Source: Snuella sedimenti (GTDB lineage Bacteria; Bacteroidota; Bacteroidia; Flavobacteriales; Flavobacteriaceae). From it: a DNA stretch of 64,000 nucleotides. Positions 42,285-51,028 of this stretch are shown here, one piece after another; positions within the stretch are counted from its first letter, which is position 1, and each line of letters opens with the position of its first letter. Position numbers and translations under genes: made by a program. A model generated the notes under the pieces. It was not told where the DNA came from and did no database searches. It saw nothing but the letters and a program-made list of their open reading frames with translations. The DNA lies in the NCBI RefSeq assembly GCF_016428595.1, contig NZ_JAELVQ010000012.1:60029-124028 (forward strand). Reading direction: 5' to 3'.

Positions 42285-44450
42285 CTATTTAACGCGTTCA
42301 ACAAGTTCTAACTGATCCAGACTAACATTAGTGGTGAAAATCCCATAGTTTACAACTGCCTTATTTTTCTCAATTTTATCAAGCGTACCAATAGCCCGAC
42401 CATCTTCCATGCGAACGCGGTCACCAACTTTTAAAATAGGTTTTGGTTTGGGAGCTTCGACTGCTTTCTTTTTAGCTTCCTTTTTCTTTTGGCGGATGAC
42501 TTCTACTTTTTTTTCAACGTCACGCTTTACTTCTTTTTCTTTGGCTTTAACAACTTTCTTTTGCTTTACCGATAGCTTCTTACGCTTGGAATTTTCGATT
42601 TGGACAATCTTAAAAAGTTCCGACATCAGCTCGCGTTTTTGTTTGTTATCAAAATACTTCTCGGCAAGGTCATTAACTTTTTGTCCCAAATAAATCAATC
42701 GTTGATTGCTATCGTAGAGCTCTTGATAGCTTTCCAGCTTTTTTTGGATTTTGGTGTTGATCTCTTCAAGCCTATCAGCCTCTTCAATCTTCTTTTGTTC
42801 ATTACGCTTTAAGGATGCGCCGGTCTTTTCAAGTTTTGAGCGTTCTTTTTGAAGTTTGGCAATAGTAGCATCAAAGCGCACTTTGCTGCGCTCTATTTTC
42901 TTTTTGGCCCGATTAATTAAACTGTATGGAATACCATTCTTTTGAGCGACTTCAAACGTAAAAGAACTTCCGGCTTGACCAATGACCAACTTAAAAAGTG
43001 GTTCCAAAGTACGCTCATCAAATAGCATGTTAGCATTGAGCATATAGGGTAATTCGTTGGCCAATATCTTTAAATTGGCATAGTGTGTTGTAATAATACC
43101 AAAAGCTTCCCTATGGTAGAATTCCTCTAAAAAAGTTTCAGCAAGAGCACCACCAAGTTCAGGATCACTACCGGTTCCAAATTCATCAATTAAAAAGAGT
43201 GTGTTCTTGTTGCACTTTCTTAAAAAATAATTCATTTGTTTTAATCGGTAACTATAAGTGCTTAAATGGTTCTCAATGGATTGATTGTCGCCTATATCAC
43301 TTAATATCCTATCAAAAAGACATACTTGACTCCGTTCATGAACGGGAATAAGCATCCCGCTTTGCAGCATAACCTGTAAAAGCCCTACTGTTTTTAAGGT
43401 AATGCTTTTACCCCCAGCATTAGGACCGGAAATGACAATAATACGGCTGTCTTGTTTTAATTCAATGGTTTGTGGAAACGTCTTTTCGCCCTTCTTTAAA
43501 TTGGTCAAATAGAGAAGGGGGTGGTAGGCATCACGCAAAAACATGCTTTTATCATCCGATATATTTGGGAGTATACCATGCATTGCTTTAGCGTACTTAG
43601 CCTTTGCTGCAATTACATCTATGTCTATTAAAAAGCTTTGATACTGTTCCAATAAGCCCAAGTACGGACGAATATAATTGGTAACCTCTTTTAAAATGCG
43701 TATTTCTTCTTCGTGTGCTTCGTATTCTAAATTATTAAGTTCACGCGAGTATTTAAGGGTTGTTTCAGGTTCTATGTATACAATACTTCCCGTTTTACTG
43801 CCCCCCATAATAGCACCTTTCACTTTACGGCGATACATAGCTTTTACAGCCAGCACACGTCGGTTGTCTACTACGGTTTCACGAATATCGTCCAAATACT
43901 CAAGAGTATGGTAACTATTTAAGGCTGTTACAAAGCTCTGGTTTATTTTGCCCTTTACATTATTGATGGATTGACGTAATTCAAAAAGTAAGGGCGAAGC
44001 ATTGTCTTTAATATCTCCAAAGCGATCTACAATGGTTTCTATTTTTTCAATAATGACTTTGGTAACTTCAATGTGCGATGCATGGACATAAAGCGTAGGG
44101 TAGTAGTCTTCAAATTTTTTAAGAAAAAGAATAATATCATTAACGGTATTTGATATTGCTACAATTTTTTTTAAACTATGAACTTCTAAATAAGTATTGT
44201 CAATACGTAGTAATTTAAGCTCTTTGCTTATGGTATCGAAGCCATGGTTGGGAATGCGATTGTCGTTATAAAACGACGACAAATATTCGTTTGTTAATTG
44301 TAAACTATTAAGAAGCGTCTCTTTGGTTTTGTATGGCGAAATCTGTAACGCCTTTTCATGTCCCAGTGCGGTTACACAATATTCGCTTACCTGCTCAAGT
44401 ACGGTAGGAAATTCTAAATCTTGTAACGTTTTATTATGAATGTATATCAT
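42285..44450 (-). CDS. mutS2: MutS2-family DNA-binding ATPase without Smr domain
   Basis: 721 residues. N-terminal MutS2-type core and clamp (~1-320), ABC ATPase domain with Walker A GPNAGGKS (342-349), signature region NHLSTYSYRLKQM, Walker B LFLIDEFGTGSDPE (from 418) and H-loop TTHYANLK. A long charged coiled coil (~515-670, rich in K and E) and a KOW-like C-terminal segment (VGDRVRMEDGRAIGTLDKI) follow. The Smr endonuclease domain of Bacillus/Helicobacter MutS2 is absent, which is usual for flavobacterial homologues. Possible roles are suppression of recombination or rescue of collided ribosomes. A -7 box lies 31 bp upstream of the start. Confidence 0.9.
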   Translation of the reverse strand: MIYIHNKTLQDLEFPTVLEQVSEYCVTALGHEKALQISPYKTKETLLNSLQLTNEYLSSFYNDNRIPNHGFDTISKELKLLRIDNTYLEVHSLKKIVAISNTVNDIILFLKKFEDYYPTLYVHASHIEVTKVIIEKIETIVDRFGDIKDNASPLLFELRQSINNVKGKINQSFVTALNSYHTLEYLDDIRETVVDNRRVLAVKAMYRRKVKGAIMGGSKTGSIVYIEPETTLKYSRELNNLEYEAHEEEIRILKEVTNYIRPYLGLLEQYQSFLIDIDVIAAKAKYAKAMHGILPNISDDKSMFLRDAYHPLLYLTNLKKGEKTFPQTIELKQDSRIIVISGPNAGGKSITLKTVGLLQVMLQSGMLIPVHERSQVCLFDRILSDIGDNQSIENHLSTYSYRLKQMNYFLRKCNKNTLFLIDEFGTGSDPELGGALAETFLEEFYHREAFGIITTHYANLKILANELPYMLNANMLFDERTLEPLFKLVIGQAGSSFTFEVAQKNGIPYSLINRAKKKIERSKVRFDATIAKLQKERSKLEKTGASLKRNEQKKIEEADRLEEINTKIQKKLESYQELYDSNQRLIYLGQKVNDLAEKYFDNKQKRELMSELFKIVQIENSKRKKLSVKQKKVVKAKEKEVKRDVEKKVEVIRQKKKEAKKKAVEAPKPKPILKVGDRVRMEDGRAIGTLDKIEKNKAVVNYGIFTTNVSLDQLELVERVK

Positions 44451-44480
44451 TCGGTAATGGTCCTAGTTTTTATAACAGCG

Positions 44481-44488
44481 CAAAGTTA
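44481..44488 (-). promoter_or_regulatory. -7 promoter element of mutS2
   Basis: The minus strand reads TAACTTTG, matching TAnnTTTG, 31 bp before ATG 44450. No well-spaced TTG at -33. Confidence 0.4.
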
Positions 44489-44534
44489 AAATTAAACAAC
44501 GAATAATTTTAGACTAAGGAATACTTCATTGTAT

Positions 44535-44560
44535 AAAAAAACCTCCATTTGGAGGCTTTT
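44535..44560 (-). terminator. Rho-independent terminator after the M42 peptidase gene
   Basis: Stem CCTCC (44542-44546)/GGAGG (44551-44555) with an ATTT loop. On the minus strand it is followed by seven T (complement of 44535-44541). On the plus strand it is followed only by CTTTT. It lies 8 bp past the stop of the gene at 44568. Confidence 0.75.
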
Positions 44561-44567
44561 TAGGTAT

Positions 44568-45656
44568 TTAGTCAAAATAACTAAATGTATCACCGTCTTT
44601 TATATTGAGCAGTGTTTCATAAATGAGTCGAATAACATTTTCAACATCATCCTTATGCACCATTTCAACAGTTGTGTGCATGTAACGTAACGGCAAGGAT
44701 ATTAATGCCGAAGCAACCCCTCCGTTACTATAGGCAAATGCATCGGTATCGGTACCTGTAGCGCGTGATAAGGCCGAGCGTTGAAACGGAATTTTATTGG
44801 TGTCGGCTGTATCGGTTATTAAGTCGCGTAGTTTTTGTTGAACTGCCGGAGCGTAGGCTACAACTGGTCCTTTACCAATTTCCAAATCCCCCTGTACTTT
44901 CTTTTCAATCATAGGGGTAGTTGTATCATGCGTTACATCGGTAACTATGGCTACGTTTGGTTTAATGCGTTGTGTTATCATTTCTGCACCCCGCAAACCT
45001 ATTTCTTCTTGCACAGCATTAACAATGTATAATCCAAAGGGCAAGGATTTCTTATTCGCCTTTAATAGACGTGCCACTTCAGCAATCATAAAGCCTCCCA
45101 TGCGATTGTCCAATGCACGACACACAAATTTGTCGCCATTTAAAATGTGAAACTCATCTGGGTAAGTGATAACGCACCCAACATGTACTCCCAATTTTTC
45201 AACCTCCTCTTTGGTTTTACAACCACAATCAATAAAAATATTATCCGGCTTCGGGGCTTCTTCTTTAGCCTTATTTCGTGTGTGGATAGCAGGCCAGCCA
45301 AACACGCCCTTTACAATCCCTTTTTTTGTGTGGATGTTTACGACTTTACTTGGGGCTATTTGGTGATCGCTACCACCGTTCCTGATCACGTAAATAAGCC
45401 CGTTGTCACTAATATAGTTTACATACCACGAAATTTCATCGGCATGTCCTTCAATAACAACTTTATATTTTGCTTTCGGATTAATAACACCAACCGCTGT
45501 GCCATAAGTATCTGTAATAAACGTATCGACATAGGGTTTTAAATAATCCATCCATAATTTTTGTCCGTCCCATTCGTAGCCTGTAGGAGCCGCATTATTT
45601 AAATATTTTTCTAAAAAGTCAATTGATTTTTTATTGAGAATTTGCTTCTTCGCCAT
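44568..45656 (-). CDS. M42-family glutamyl/aminopeptidase-type metallopeptidase
   Basis: 362 residues of the M42 family (co-catalytic zinc aminopeptidases or endoglucanase-like annotation), cytoplasmic, usually dodecameric. Metal ligands and catalytic residues are visible: IEGHADEI (first His), CRALDNRMGGFM (bridging Asp), NAVQEEIGLRGAE (catalytic Glu and metal Glu), VTDVTHDT (Asp) and RYMHTTVEMVHKDD (last His). The N-terminal APTGYEWDGQ matches the family start. It should trim peptides from the N-terminus. Single-gene unit with a terminator; it is divergent from the DUF4294 gene. Confidence 0.9.
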   Translation of the reverse strand: MAKKQILNKKSIDFLEKYLNNAAPTGYEWDGQKLWMDYLKPYVDTFITDTYGTAVGVINPKAKYKVVIEGHADEISWYVNYISDNGLIYVIRNGGSDHQIAPSKVVNIHTKKGIVKGVFGWPAIHTRNKAKEEAPKPDNIFIDCGCKTKEEVEKLGVHVGCVITYPDEFHILNGDKFVCRALDNRMGGFMIAEVARLLKANKKSLPFGLYIVNAVQEEIGLRGAEMITQRIKPNVAIVTDVTHDTTTPMIEKKVQGDLEIGKGPVVAYAPAVQQKLRDLITDTADTNKIPFQRSALSRATGTDTDAFAYSNGGVASALISLPLRYMHTTVEMVHKDDVENVIRLIYETLLNIKDGDTFSYFD

Positions 45657-45722
45657 GTGTTAAAATTTTGTACTAAAATAATAATATAAATAGAAAATAA
45701 TGGTTTCCAAAGTGTAAATTAT

Positions 45723-45730
45723 TAATTTTG
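45723..45730 (+). promoter_or_regulatory. -7 promoter element of the DUF4294 gene
   Basis: TAATTTTG matches TAnnTTTG and ends 27 bp before ATG 45758. It makes the upstream in-frame ATG at 45737 an unlikely start. Confidence 0.5.
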
Positions 45731-45757
45731 GTGATTATGGCTCCAACCCATTTATTA

Positions 45758-46432
45758 ATGAACTTTTTTAAATACATAGTGTTAATTTTTCCTTTATTTC
45801 TCACAGCTCAGATAAGTGAGGATTTACAGGACTCTACAACTGTGGAATACCTTATTATTAAAGGCGATTCAGTACCTAGAACGACTATCGATTTAGAAGA
45901 AGTGATGCTGCTGCATAAACTTAAGTTTGATAGCAGAAAGGATCGTATACGTTATTTAATATTAAGAAGAAAAACTATTAAAGTATACCCTTACGCCAAA
46001 ATGGCTGCGGATAGGTTGGACTCACTTAATAGGCGTTTGAGCTTACTTACCAAAAAGCGAGATAGAAAGCGGTATACCAAGATGATTCAAAAGTACATTG
46101 AAGGTGAGTTTTCGGATGAACTAAAAAAACTAACCAGGACCGAAGGACAAATATTGGTGAAATTAATCCACCGACAAACGGGAATGACTACTTTCGATCT
46201 GGTAAAGGAATTACGTAGCGGTTGGCGTGCTTTTTGGTACAATACAACAGCTAGTATGTTCGATATTTCGTTAAAACAGACATTCGATCCCGAAAATGTA
46301 AAAGAAGATTATTTGATAGAGGATATATTACAGCGAAATTTTCAAAGTGGTGTTTTAGAACATCAAAAACCTGCATTACAATTCGATTTTTACGATTTAA
46401 CCGATAAGTGGTTAAACAACAAAGAACCTTAA
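45758..46432 (+). CDS. DUF4294 domain protein, exported
   Basis: About 224 residues: a signal peptide (MNFFKYIVLIFPLFLTAQ, cleaved after AQ) and then the DUF4294 domain, recognisable from GDSVPRTTIDLEEVMLL, RYLILRRKTIKVYPYAKMAADRLDSL and KLTRTEGQILVKLIHRQTGMTTFDLVKELRSGWRAFWYN. Bacteroidota-specific, periplasmic, function unknown. ATG 45758 is chosen because the signal peptide begins there and the -7 box lies just upstream; the open frame extends back to 45728. The next gene starts 7 bp after its stop, giving a probable two- or three-gene operon with trhA-like and GNAT genes. Confidence 0.85.
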   Translation: MNFFKYIVLIFPLFLTAQISEDLQDSTTVEYLIIKGDSVPRTTIDLEEVMLLHKLKFDSRKDRIRYLILRRKTIKVYPYAKMAADRLDSLNRRLSLLTKKRDRKRYTKMIQKYIEGEFSDELKKLTRTEGQILVKLIHRQTGMTTFDLVKELRSGWRAFWYNTTASMFDISLKQTFDPENVKEDYLIEDILQRNFQSGVLEHQKPALQFDFYDLTDKWLNNKEP

Positions 46433-46439
46433 GGTGCTT

Positions 46440-47066
46440 ATGTATGAGCAAACTGCATTGGAGGAAAAACTAAATGCCATTTCGCATGGTATTGGCGCTT
46501 TTTTTGGTGTTGTGGGATTGGTAATGCTTATCGTATCCAATAATCATAGATCGGATTGGAGCTTGTTTAGCGTGATAGTTTATGGCTGTTCTATTATTAC
46601 TTTATTTACGGCTTCCACGCTATACCACTTGGCTAAAAGTGAGCGAAGAAAGCATTATTTTAGAATTGTAGACCACATTAGTATTTACTTTCTTATAGCA
46701 GGTACTTATACACCAGTATTGCTAATTACTTTAAAGGACAGTTTAGGATGGCCTTTATTTTGGGTCGTATGGGGTATTGCAGTTTTTGGAATTGTACTAA
46801 AATTGTTTTTCACTGGACGTTTTGAAGTGTTCTCCACACTTTTGTACTTAGTCATGGGATGGCTTATTGTATTCGATTTTTCTATGTTGTCCAAAGCCAT
46901 TGGTAGTAATGGTGTGCTTTTACTTTTTGCGGGCGGATTGGCCTATACGGTAGGAGTTATTTTTTATGCAATTAAGAGCATCCCATATAACCATGTAATT
47001 TGGCATTTGTTTGTGCTATTGGGAGCTTTATTCCATTATTTTATGATACTTTTATATGTTGTTTAA
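46440..47066 (+). CDS. Hemolysin III/TrhA-family membrane protein
   Basis: About 208 residues with seven transmembrane helices; CREST superfamily (hemolysin III/YqfA/adiponectin-receptor-like). Family residues are visible: NAISHGIGAFFGVVG in helix 1, ASTLYHLAKSERRKHYFRIVDHISIYFLIAGTYTP (S-x-x-x-H and D-H), and NHVIWHLFVLLGALFHYF (H-x-x-x-H) in the last helix. These mark a probable intramembrane metal hydrolase site. The Bacillus haemolysin label does not imply toxicity; homologues affect membrane lipid or energetic homeostasis. It starts 7 bp after the DUF4294 stop; a weak hairpin (47072-47102) follows. Confidence 0.88.
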   Translation: MYEQTALEEKLNAISHGIGAFFGVVGLVMLIVSNNHRSDWSLFSVIVYGCSIITLFTASTLYHLAKSERRKHYFRIVDHISIYFLIAGTYTPVLLITLKDSLGWPLFWVVWGIAVFGIVLKLFFTGRFEVFSTLLYLVMGWLIVFDFSMLSKAIGSNGVLLLFAGGLAYTVGVIFYAIKSIPYNHVIWHLFVLLGALFHYFMILLYVV

Positions 47067-47071
47067 TTGAA

Positions 47072-47102
47072 AAGAGTTCCTTAAGACTCTTATTCTTTTT
47101 TA
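47072..47102 (+). terminator. Weak terminator-like hairpin after the TrhA gene
   Basis: AAGAGT (47072-47077)/ACTCTT (47086-47091), then ATTCTTTTTT. The stem is only six pairs, and the GNAT ATG follows at 47113, so read-through is likely. Confidence 0.4.
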
Positions 47103-47112
47103 GGTCTGTAAT

Positions 47113-47610
47113 ATGATAACAATTACTATAGCCAACACGCATAAAGATTATTCGAAAATTGCTGAACTGGCAGATTTGGTTTGGCGCGAGCATTACATAC
47201 CGATTATTGGGAACGCCCAAGTGGATTATATGCTAAAAACCTTTCAGTCGGTCGATGCTATTTCCCAACAGGTGTCCGACGGGTACAGTTATTATTTTCT
47301 TAATTACCATAATGACGCTGTTGGATATATTGCTGTTAAAGAGGAGGCTGATGCTTTATTTTTAAGTAAAGTATATGTTTTAAGCAGTTATCGGGGAAAA
47401 AAGATAGGGAAAGCCGCAATGCATTTTATAGAGGAACGTGCAAAGAGAATGCAATTAAAAACTGTTCAGTTAACAGTAAACAAATACAATTTAGAATCCA
47501 TAAAAGCTTACAAGAAACTGGGGTTTATTAATAAAGGTCCGCTTGTTAAAGATATTGGACAAGGCTTTATTATGGACGATTACCTCATGGAGAAAACACT
47601 TAACAATTAA
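47113..47610 (+). CDS. GNAT-family N-acetyltransferase
   Basis: 165 residues with the GNAT fold. N-terminal strand (ITITIANTHKDYSKIAELADLVWREHY), motif A acetyl-CoA pyrophosphate loop (LSKVYVLSSYRGKKIGKAAMHFIEERA, R-x-x-G-K/x-G) and motif B (LTVNKYNLESIKAYKKLGFINKG, with N-x-x-S-x-x-x-Y). It acetylates an unknown amine, possibly a small molecule or protein N-terminus. It follows the TrhA gene across a short hairpin. Downstream is the 8-bp tandem array. Confidence 0.87.
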   Translation: MITITIANTHKDYSKIAELADLVWREHYIPIIGNAQVDYMLKTFQSVDAISQQVSDGYSYYFLNYHNDAVGYIAVKEEADALFLSKVYVLSSYRGKKIGKAAMHFIEERAKRMQLKTVQLTVNKYNLESIKAYKKLGFINKGPLVKDIGQGFIMDDYLMEKTLNN

Positions 47611-47650
47611 CACTTAATAATTGACAATACACTACAGATTATATAATTTC

Positions 47651-47770
47651 TAACCATCTAACCATCTAACCATCTAACCATCTAACCATCTAACCATCTA
47701 ACCATCTAACCATCTAACCATCTAACCATCTAACCATCTAACCATCTAACCATCTAACCATCTAACCATC
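47651..47770. repeat. Tandem array, 15 perfect copies of TAACCATC
   Basis: Fifteen uninterrupted 8-bp units fill the space between the convergent GNAT and DUF4268 genes. The last unit enters the DUF4268 gene: its final Gly codon and TAG stop are part of the repeat. It is perfect from end to end, so it is likely recent and length-variable. It is not a CRISPR, as it has no spacers. Confidence 0.95.
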
Positions 47771-48190
47771 AATAACATCCCTATATTCCTCAAAAAATGC
47801 TTCAAACAAGGTCATTTTTACGTTAAAGAATTCCATAACCACTTGCCAGCTATTTTTATTATGAATGGATACTTTTGCTTCCAGGGGCACATAAATTCTT
47901 GAAATCTCTTTGTGGTTTTCCAATATATGGATTTCATCAAAAATCGCTTCCAGTAAATAGTCGTCCGTAAGGATCGATTTTAAAGCTTGTAGTTTTTCCC
48001 AATACGTAATACGGTTTTCCAAATCGTCTTCTAGGTCTAGAGCAACCAACGCGCGTTTGGTATCAAAATGGAATTTAAAGCTAAAACCTTTTAATTTGGT
48101 GTCATATAAAATCCATTTTCTAGGAAAGGATTTTCCAAAACTTGTCCAAAATTCCTGTCTTAATTGTCGGGATTCCTCTTTTGAAAACAT
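47762..48190 (-). CDS. DUF4268 domain protein
   Basis: 142-residue cytoplasmic protein matching the stand-alone flavobacterial DUF4268 type (SKEESRQLRQEFWTSFGKSFPRKWILYDTKLKGFSFKFHFD...YWEKLQALKSILTDDY...VMEFFNVKMTLFEAFFEEYRDVI). The fold is likely related to restriction-endonuclease-associated DUF4268 modules, but no catalytic motif is evident and the function is unknown. It lies 5 bp downstream of the ZIP transporter gene on the same strand. Its last codons lie inside the 8-bp tandem array, so expansion or contraction of the array in whole units leaves the stop codon intact. Confidence 0.8.
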   Translation of the reverse strand: MFSKEESRQLRQEFWTSFGKSFPRKWILYDTKLKGFSFKFHFDTKRALVALDLEDDLENRITYWEKLQALKSILTDDYLLEAIFDEIHILENHKEISRIYVPLEAKVSIHNKNSWQVVMEFFNVKMTLFEAFFEEYRDVIDG

Positions 48191-48195
48191 GGTGA

Positions 48196-48873
48196 CTAAA
48201 TTATATAAGCAATACCAACCCCTAATATGATGGCAATAAATTTTGATAAATTAAACTTATGCCCATCGCCACTCTCAAATAAAATAGTCGTTGAAATATG
48301 AAAAAAGATACCTATCACTACCGCGTTGATTATATGAATGTACTCTGGAGCTATACCTGCATTATTTGAGATCAAGGTTCCCAGAGGTGTCATAGCAGCA
48401 AAAACCACCAAAAAGCTAGTAATCTGAAGTTTATTGTAGTCCGATTGTAATAAGAACATCGTCACCAGTGTGGCAATAGGCATTTTATGGATGAGTACGC
48501 CATATACCATATCATTGTGCTCGTGGATTGGGAAGCCTTCCAAAAAACTATGTATACATAAACTTATAAATAAAAACCAGGGAAAGGCAGTACTGTTCTT
48601 GTGTACATGCACATGGCCGTGTTCGGCTCCCTTAGAAAATAGTTCTAAAATAATTTGAAGCAAAATGCCCGACATGATAAACAGTCCGGTGAGTTTGGTC
48701 TCTAAGTGATGATATACTTCTGGTAGTAGCTCGAAAAGTGTTAAAGCCAATAAGAAGGCACCGCTAAAAGAGAGTAGGAGTTTGGTGTTTAAGTGTTTTT
48801 TAGGTTTGGTAACAGTCGCAAGGAGAACTCCTAAAACAACAGCATATACGGGTAAAAGAAATTGATTCATCAT
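48196..48873 (-). CDS. ZIP-family metal transporter
   Basis: About 225 residues, eight transmembrane helices, ZIP (SLC39) family importer of Zn2+/Fe2+ or another divalent metal. Helix IV carries HSFLEGFPIHEHND and helix V carries HKMPIATLVTMFL, the metal-coordinating motifs. A His-rich loop precedes them (EHGHVHVHKNS), as is typical between helices III and IV. Two adjacent ATGs (48873 and 48870) are both possible. The DUF4268 gene follows after 5 bp. No Fur/Zur-like box was recognised upstream. Confidence 0.9.
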   Translation of the reverse strand: MMNQFLLPVYAVVLGVLLATVTKPKKHLNTKLLLSFSGAFLLALTLFELLPEVYHHLETKLTGLFIMSGILLQIILELFSKGAEHGHVHVHKNSTAFPWFLFISLCIHSFLEGFPIHEHNDMVYGVLIHKMPIATLVTMFLLQSDYNKLQITSFLVVFAAMTPLGTLISNNAGIAPEYIHIINAVVIGIFFHISTTILFESGDGHKFNLSKFIAIILGVGIAYII

Positions 48874-48915
48874 TCGTAATTACTCAAAATATAAATTTTA
48901 GACTACTAATTTATC

Positions 48916-49647
48916 TTATTTAAAAATCATGATTAAACGTTCAGAATCTTTAGAGTAAAACTTATGCAATTTATAGTCTCCAAAAATATCCAGTAAATAT
49001 ACACCAGCTTCTTCAAAAAGTGCTTCAAACTCATTTAATGTAAACGCCCTTACCCTTTCTTGGTAGGCATAAGGGGTGCCATAAGCTTCAAATTGAATAT
49101 CCTTAATGATATATCCATCACTAACATAGCGCTTTAAATGAAACGTAATGTCATCAACTTTTTTTACTTCTTCGGCTACTAAATTATCAATAATATATTC
49201 CGAATTCATAAAATCAATAACCCCAAACCCCGATTCATTTAAATTGGACTTAATGGCCTTAATGGTATTAAGATTATCTTCATCCCTTTCAAAATACCCA
49301 AAACTGGTAAACAAATTAAAAACGGCATCAAACTGTCTTTTATAGGGTTTACACATATCGTGTACATCAAAATGTAGGGAGTGATTTTCAAACTGTTTGG
49401 CGTAATTAATACTATTTTCACTCAAATCAACACCGGTTACATGGTAACCAATTTTGTTTAAGTATACAGCATGGCGCCCTTTACCACAGGCCAAATCCAA
49501 AATAGTCCCATTTACAGGAATATTCAGGTAATCGGTAAGCGTGTCCATAAAGGTATGTGCTTCGGTATCATCTCTATCTTTATATAAAATGTGGTAAAAA
49601 GGTGTATCAAACCACGATGTAAACCATGTTGTTGTGTCTTGTATCAT
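48916..49647 (-). CDS. Class I SAM-dependent methyltransferase
   Basis: About 243 residues. SAM-binding motif I ILDLACGKGRHAVYL, post-I VTGVDLSENSINYA, and motifs II-III FDAVFNLFTSFGYFERDEDN. The C-terminal part has RVRAFTLNEFEALFEEAGVYLLDIFGDY, typical of the Methyltransf_25/11 group in Bacteroidota. The substrate is unknown. ATG 49647 (MIQDTTTWFTSWFDTPFYHILY) matches the start of homologues; the frame is open to 49728 but that part looks non-coding. It is 42 bp upstream of the ZIP gene on the same strand, so it may head a methyltransferase-ZIP-DUF4268 operon. Confidence 0.87.
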   Translation of the reverse strand: MIQDTTTWFTSWFDTPFYHILYKDRDDTEAHTFMDTLTDYLNIPVNGTILDLACGKGRHAVYLNKIGYHVTGVDLSENSINYAKQFENHSLHFDVHDMCKPYKRQFDAVFNLFTSFGYFERDEDNLNTIKAIKSNLNESGFGVIDFMNSEYIIDNLVAEEVKKVDDITFHLKRYVSDGYIIKDIQFEAYGTPYAYQERVRAFTLNEFEALFEEAGVYLLDIFGDYKLHKFYSKDSERLIMIFK

Positions 49648-49825
49648 ATATTCTTTGGCGGTTACCACTTTGGTCAGGACCGTTTTTATATTTTTCTTTT
49701 GCTCTGTATTTAAGGACTTACCCAACAAAACAAAAGGATGCTATAGCAATCCTTAACCTAAATTTCAATAATCATGATGTTTGCTGCAAAATTACGTTAT
49801 TTTTGCAATCTATTATAAGTAAAAA

Positions 49826-50983
49826 ATGGAAGAAAATTTTTCGATGGTTGCCAAAACCTTATTTGGCTTTGAGGATTTATTAGCTAAAGAACTTGTACAG
49901 CTTGGCGCACAGGATGTAAAAAAAGGTGTTCGTAATGTAAGTTTTTCTGGTGATAAAGGGTTTATGTACAAGGCGAATATGGGACTACGTACAGCTATCA
50001 AGATATTAAAGCCTATCGATACATTTACCGTAAATAGTGAGCAGGATTTGTATAATAAAATTTATAAAATGTCCTGGGACTCGTATTTAAAGTCAACAGG
50101 GAGTTTGGCAATCGACGCTACGGTACATTCCGATATTTTCAAGCATTCCTTATTTATTGCGCAAAAAACCAAGGATGCTATTGTTGATAAGTTTAGGGAT
50201 ACTACAGGGCAACGCCCCAATGTGGATTTAAAATTCCCAGATTTAAAAGTCAATGTACATATCGATCGTAGACAATGTACAATCTCTTTAGATTCTTCTG
50301 GAGAATCATTACATAAACGCGGCTATAAAATAGCGACAAACATAGCACCTATTAATGAAGTGCTTGCAGCTGGGATGATTATGTTATCGGGTTGGGACGG
50401 ACAATCTAATTTTATGGATCCCATGTGTGGGAGTGGCACCATTCTTATTGAAGCAGCAATGATAGCATGTAATATTCCCCCAAATTTATTGCGCAAGGAA
50501 TTTGCTTTTGAACGTTGGCAAGATTGGGATGTTGATCTTTTTGAAAAAATAGAAGATTCCCTGCTTAATAAGACCCGGGATTTCCATCATAAAATTATTG
50601 GATATGATAAGGCGCCCAGTGCAGTTATGAAAGCAAAGGAAAATATAAAGCACGCCCAATTGGAAGATTTTATAAGCGTTAAGCACGAAGACTTCTTTAA
50701 AACACAAAAAGGAGGTACTGATAAATTGCATATGGTATTTAATCCCCCTTATGGTGAGCGTTTAAATATTGATATGCAAGCGTTTTACAAAAACATTGGT
50801 GATACGTTAAAACAAAGCTATCCAGGCACAGATGCTTGGCTGATAACTAGTAACTTAGATGCATTAAAGCATGTAGGGCTACGTCCTTCCCGTAAAATCC
50901 AACTTTTTAATGCCAAGTTAGAATCGCGCTTGGTTAAATACGTCATGTACGAAGGTAGTAAAAAGGCTAAGTACAATAAGTAA
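49826..50983 (+). CDS. THUMP-domain class I rRNA methyltransferase (RlmL/RlmK N-terminal type)
   Basis: 385 residues: THUMP RNA-binding domain (~1-160; FGFEDLLAKELVQLGAQDVKKG..., VHIDRRQCTISLDSSGESLHKRGYKI) followed by a Rossmann methyltransferase domain with FMDPMCGSGTILIEAAMIA (from ~198), YDKAPSAVMKAKENIKHAQL and the N6-A/N2-G catalytic motif NPPYGERL (~306). It is expected to make m2G on 23S rRNA, like the N-terminal half of E. coli RlmKL (the RlmL part, G2445). It stands alone, facing away from the methyltransferase at 48916. Confidence 0.9.
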   Translation: MEENFSMVAKTLFGFEDLLAKELVQLGAQDVKKGVRNVSFSGDKGFMYKANMGLRTAIKILKPIDTFTVNSEQDLYNKIYKMSWDSYLKSTGSLAIDATVHSDIFKHSLFIAQKTKDAIVDKFRDTTGQRPNVDLKFPDLKVNVHIDRRQCTISLDSSGESLHKRGYKIATNIAPINEVLAAGMIMLSGWDGQSNFMDPMCGSGTILIEAAMIACNIPPNLLRKEFAFERWQDWDVDLFEKIEDSLLNKTRDFHHKIIGYDKAPSAVMKAKENIKHAQLEDFISVKHEDFFKTQKGGTDKLHMVFNPPYGERLNIDMQAFYKNIGDTLKQSYPGTDAWLITSNLDALKHVGLRPSRKIQLFNAKLESRLVKYVMYEGSKKAKYNK

Positions 50984-50986
50984 GTT

Positions 50987-51021
50987 GTTAGGTTAGGTTA
51001 GGTTAGGTTAGGTTAGGTTAG
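50987..51021. repeat. Microsatellite, seven copies of GTTAG
   Basis: Perfect 5-bp tandem repeat starting 4 bp after the RlmL-like stop and ending just before the sulfatase remnant. It resembles arthropod telomere repeats by chance only. Confidence 0.95.
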
Positions 51022-51028
51022 GCTTGAA

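Noticed and set aside
45728..45757. Upstream start for the DUF4294 gene
   Set aside because: It would place the start at or within the -7 promoter box and add residues before an otherwise typical signal peptide.
47651..47770. Possible CRISPR array
   Set aside because: Pure 8-bp tandem units with no spacers and no cas genes nearby.
50987..51021. Telomere-like TTAGG repeat
   Set aside because: A seven-copy microsatellite inside a bacterial chromosome; no hairpin end or resolvase gene supports a linear terminus.
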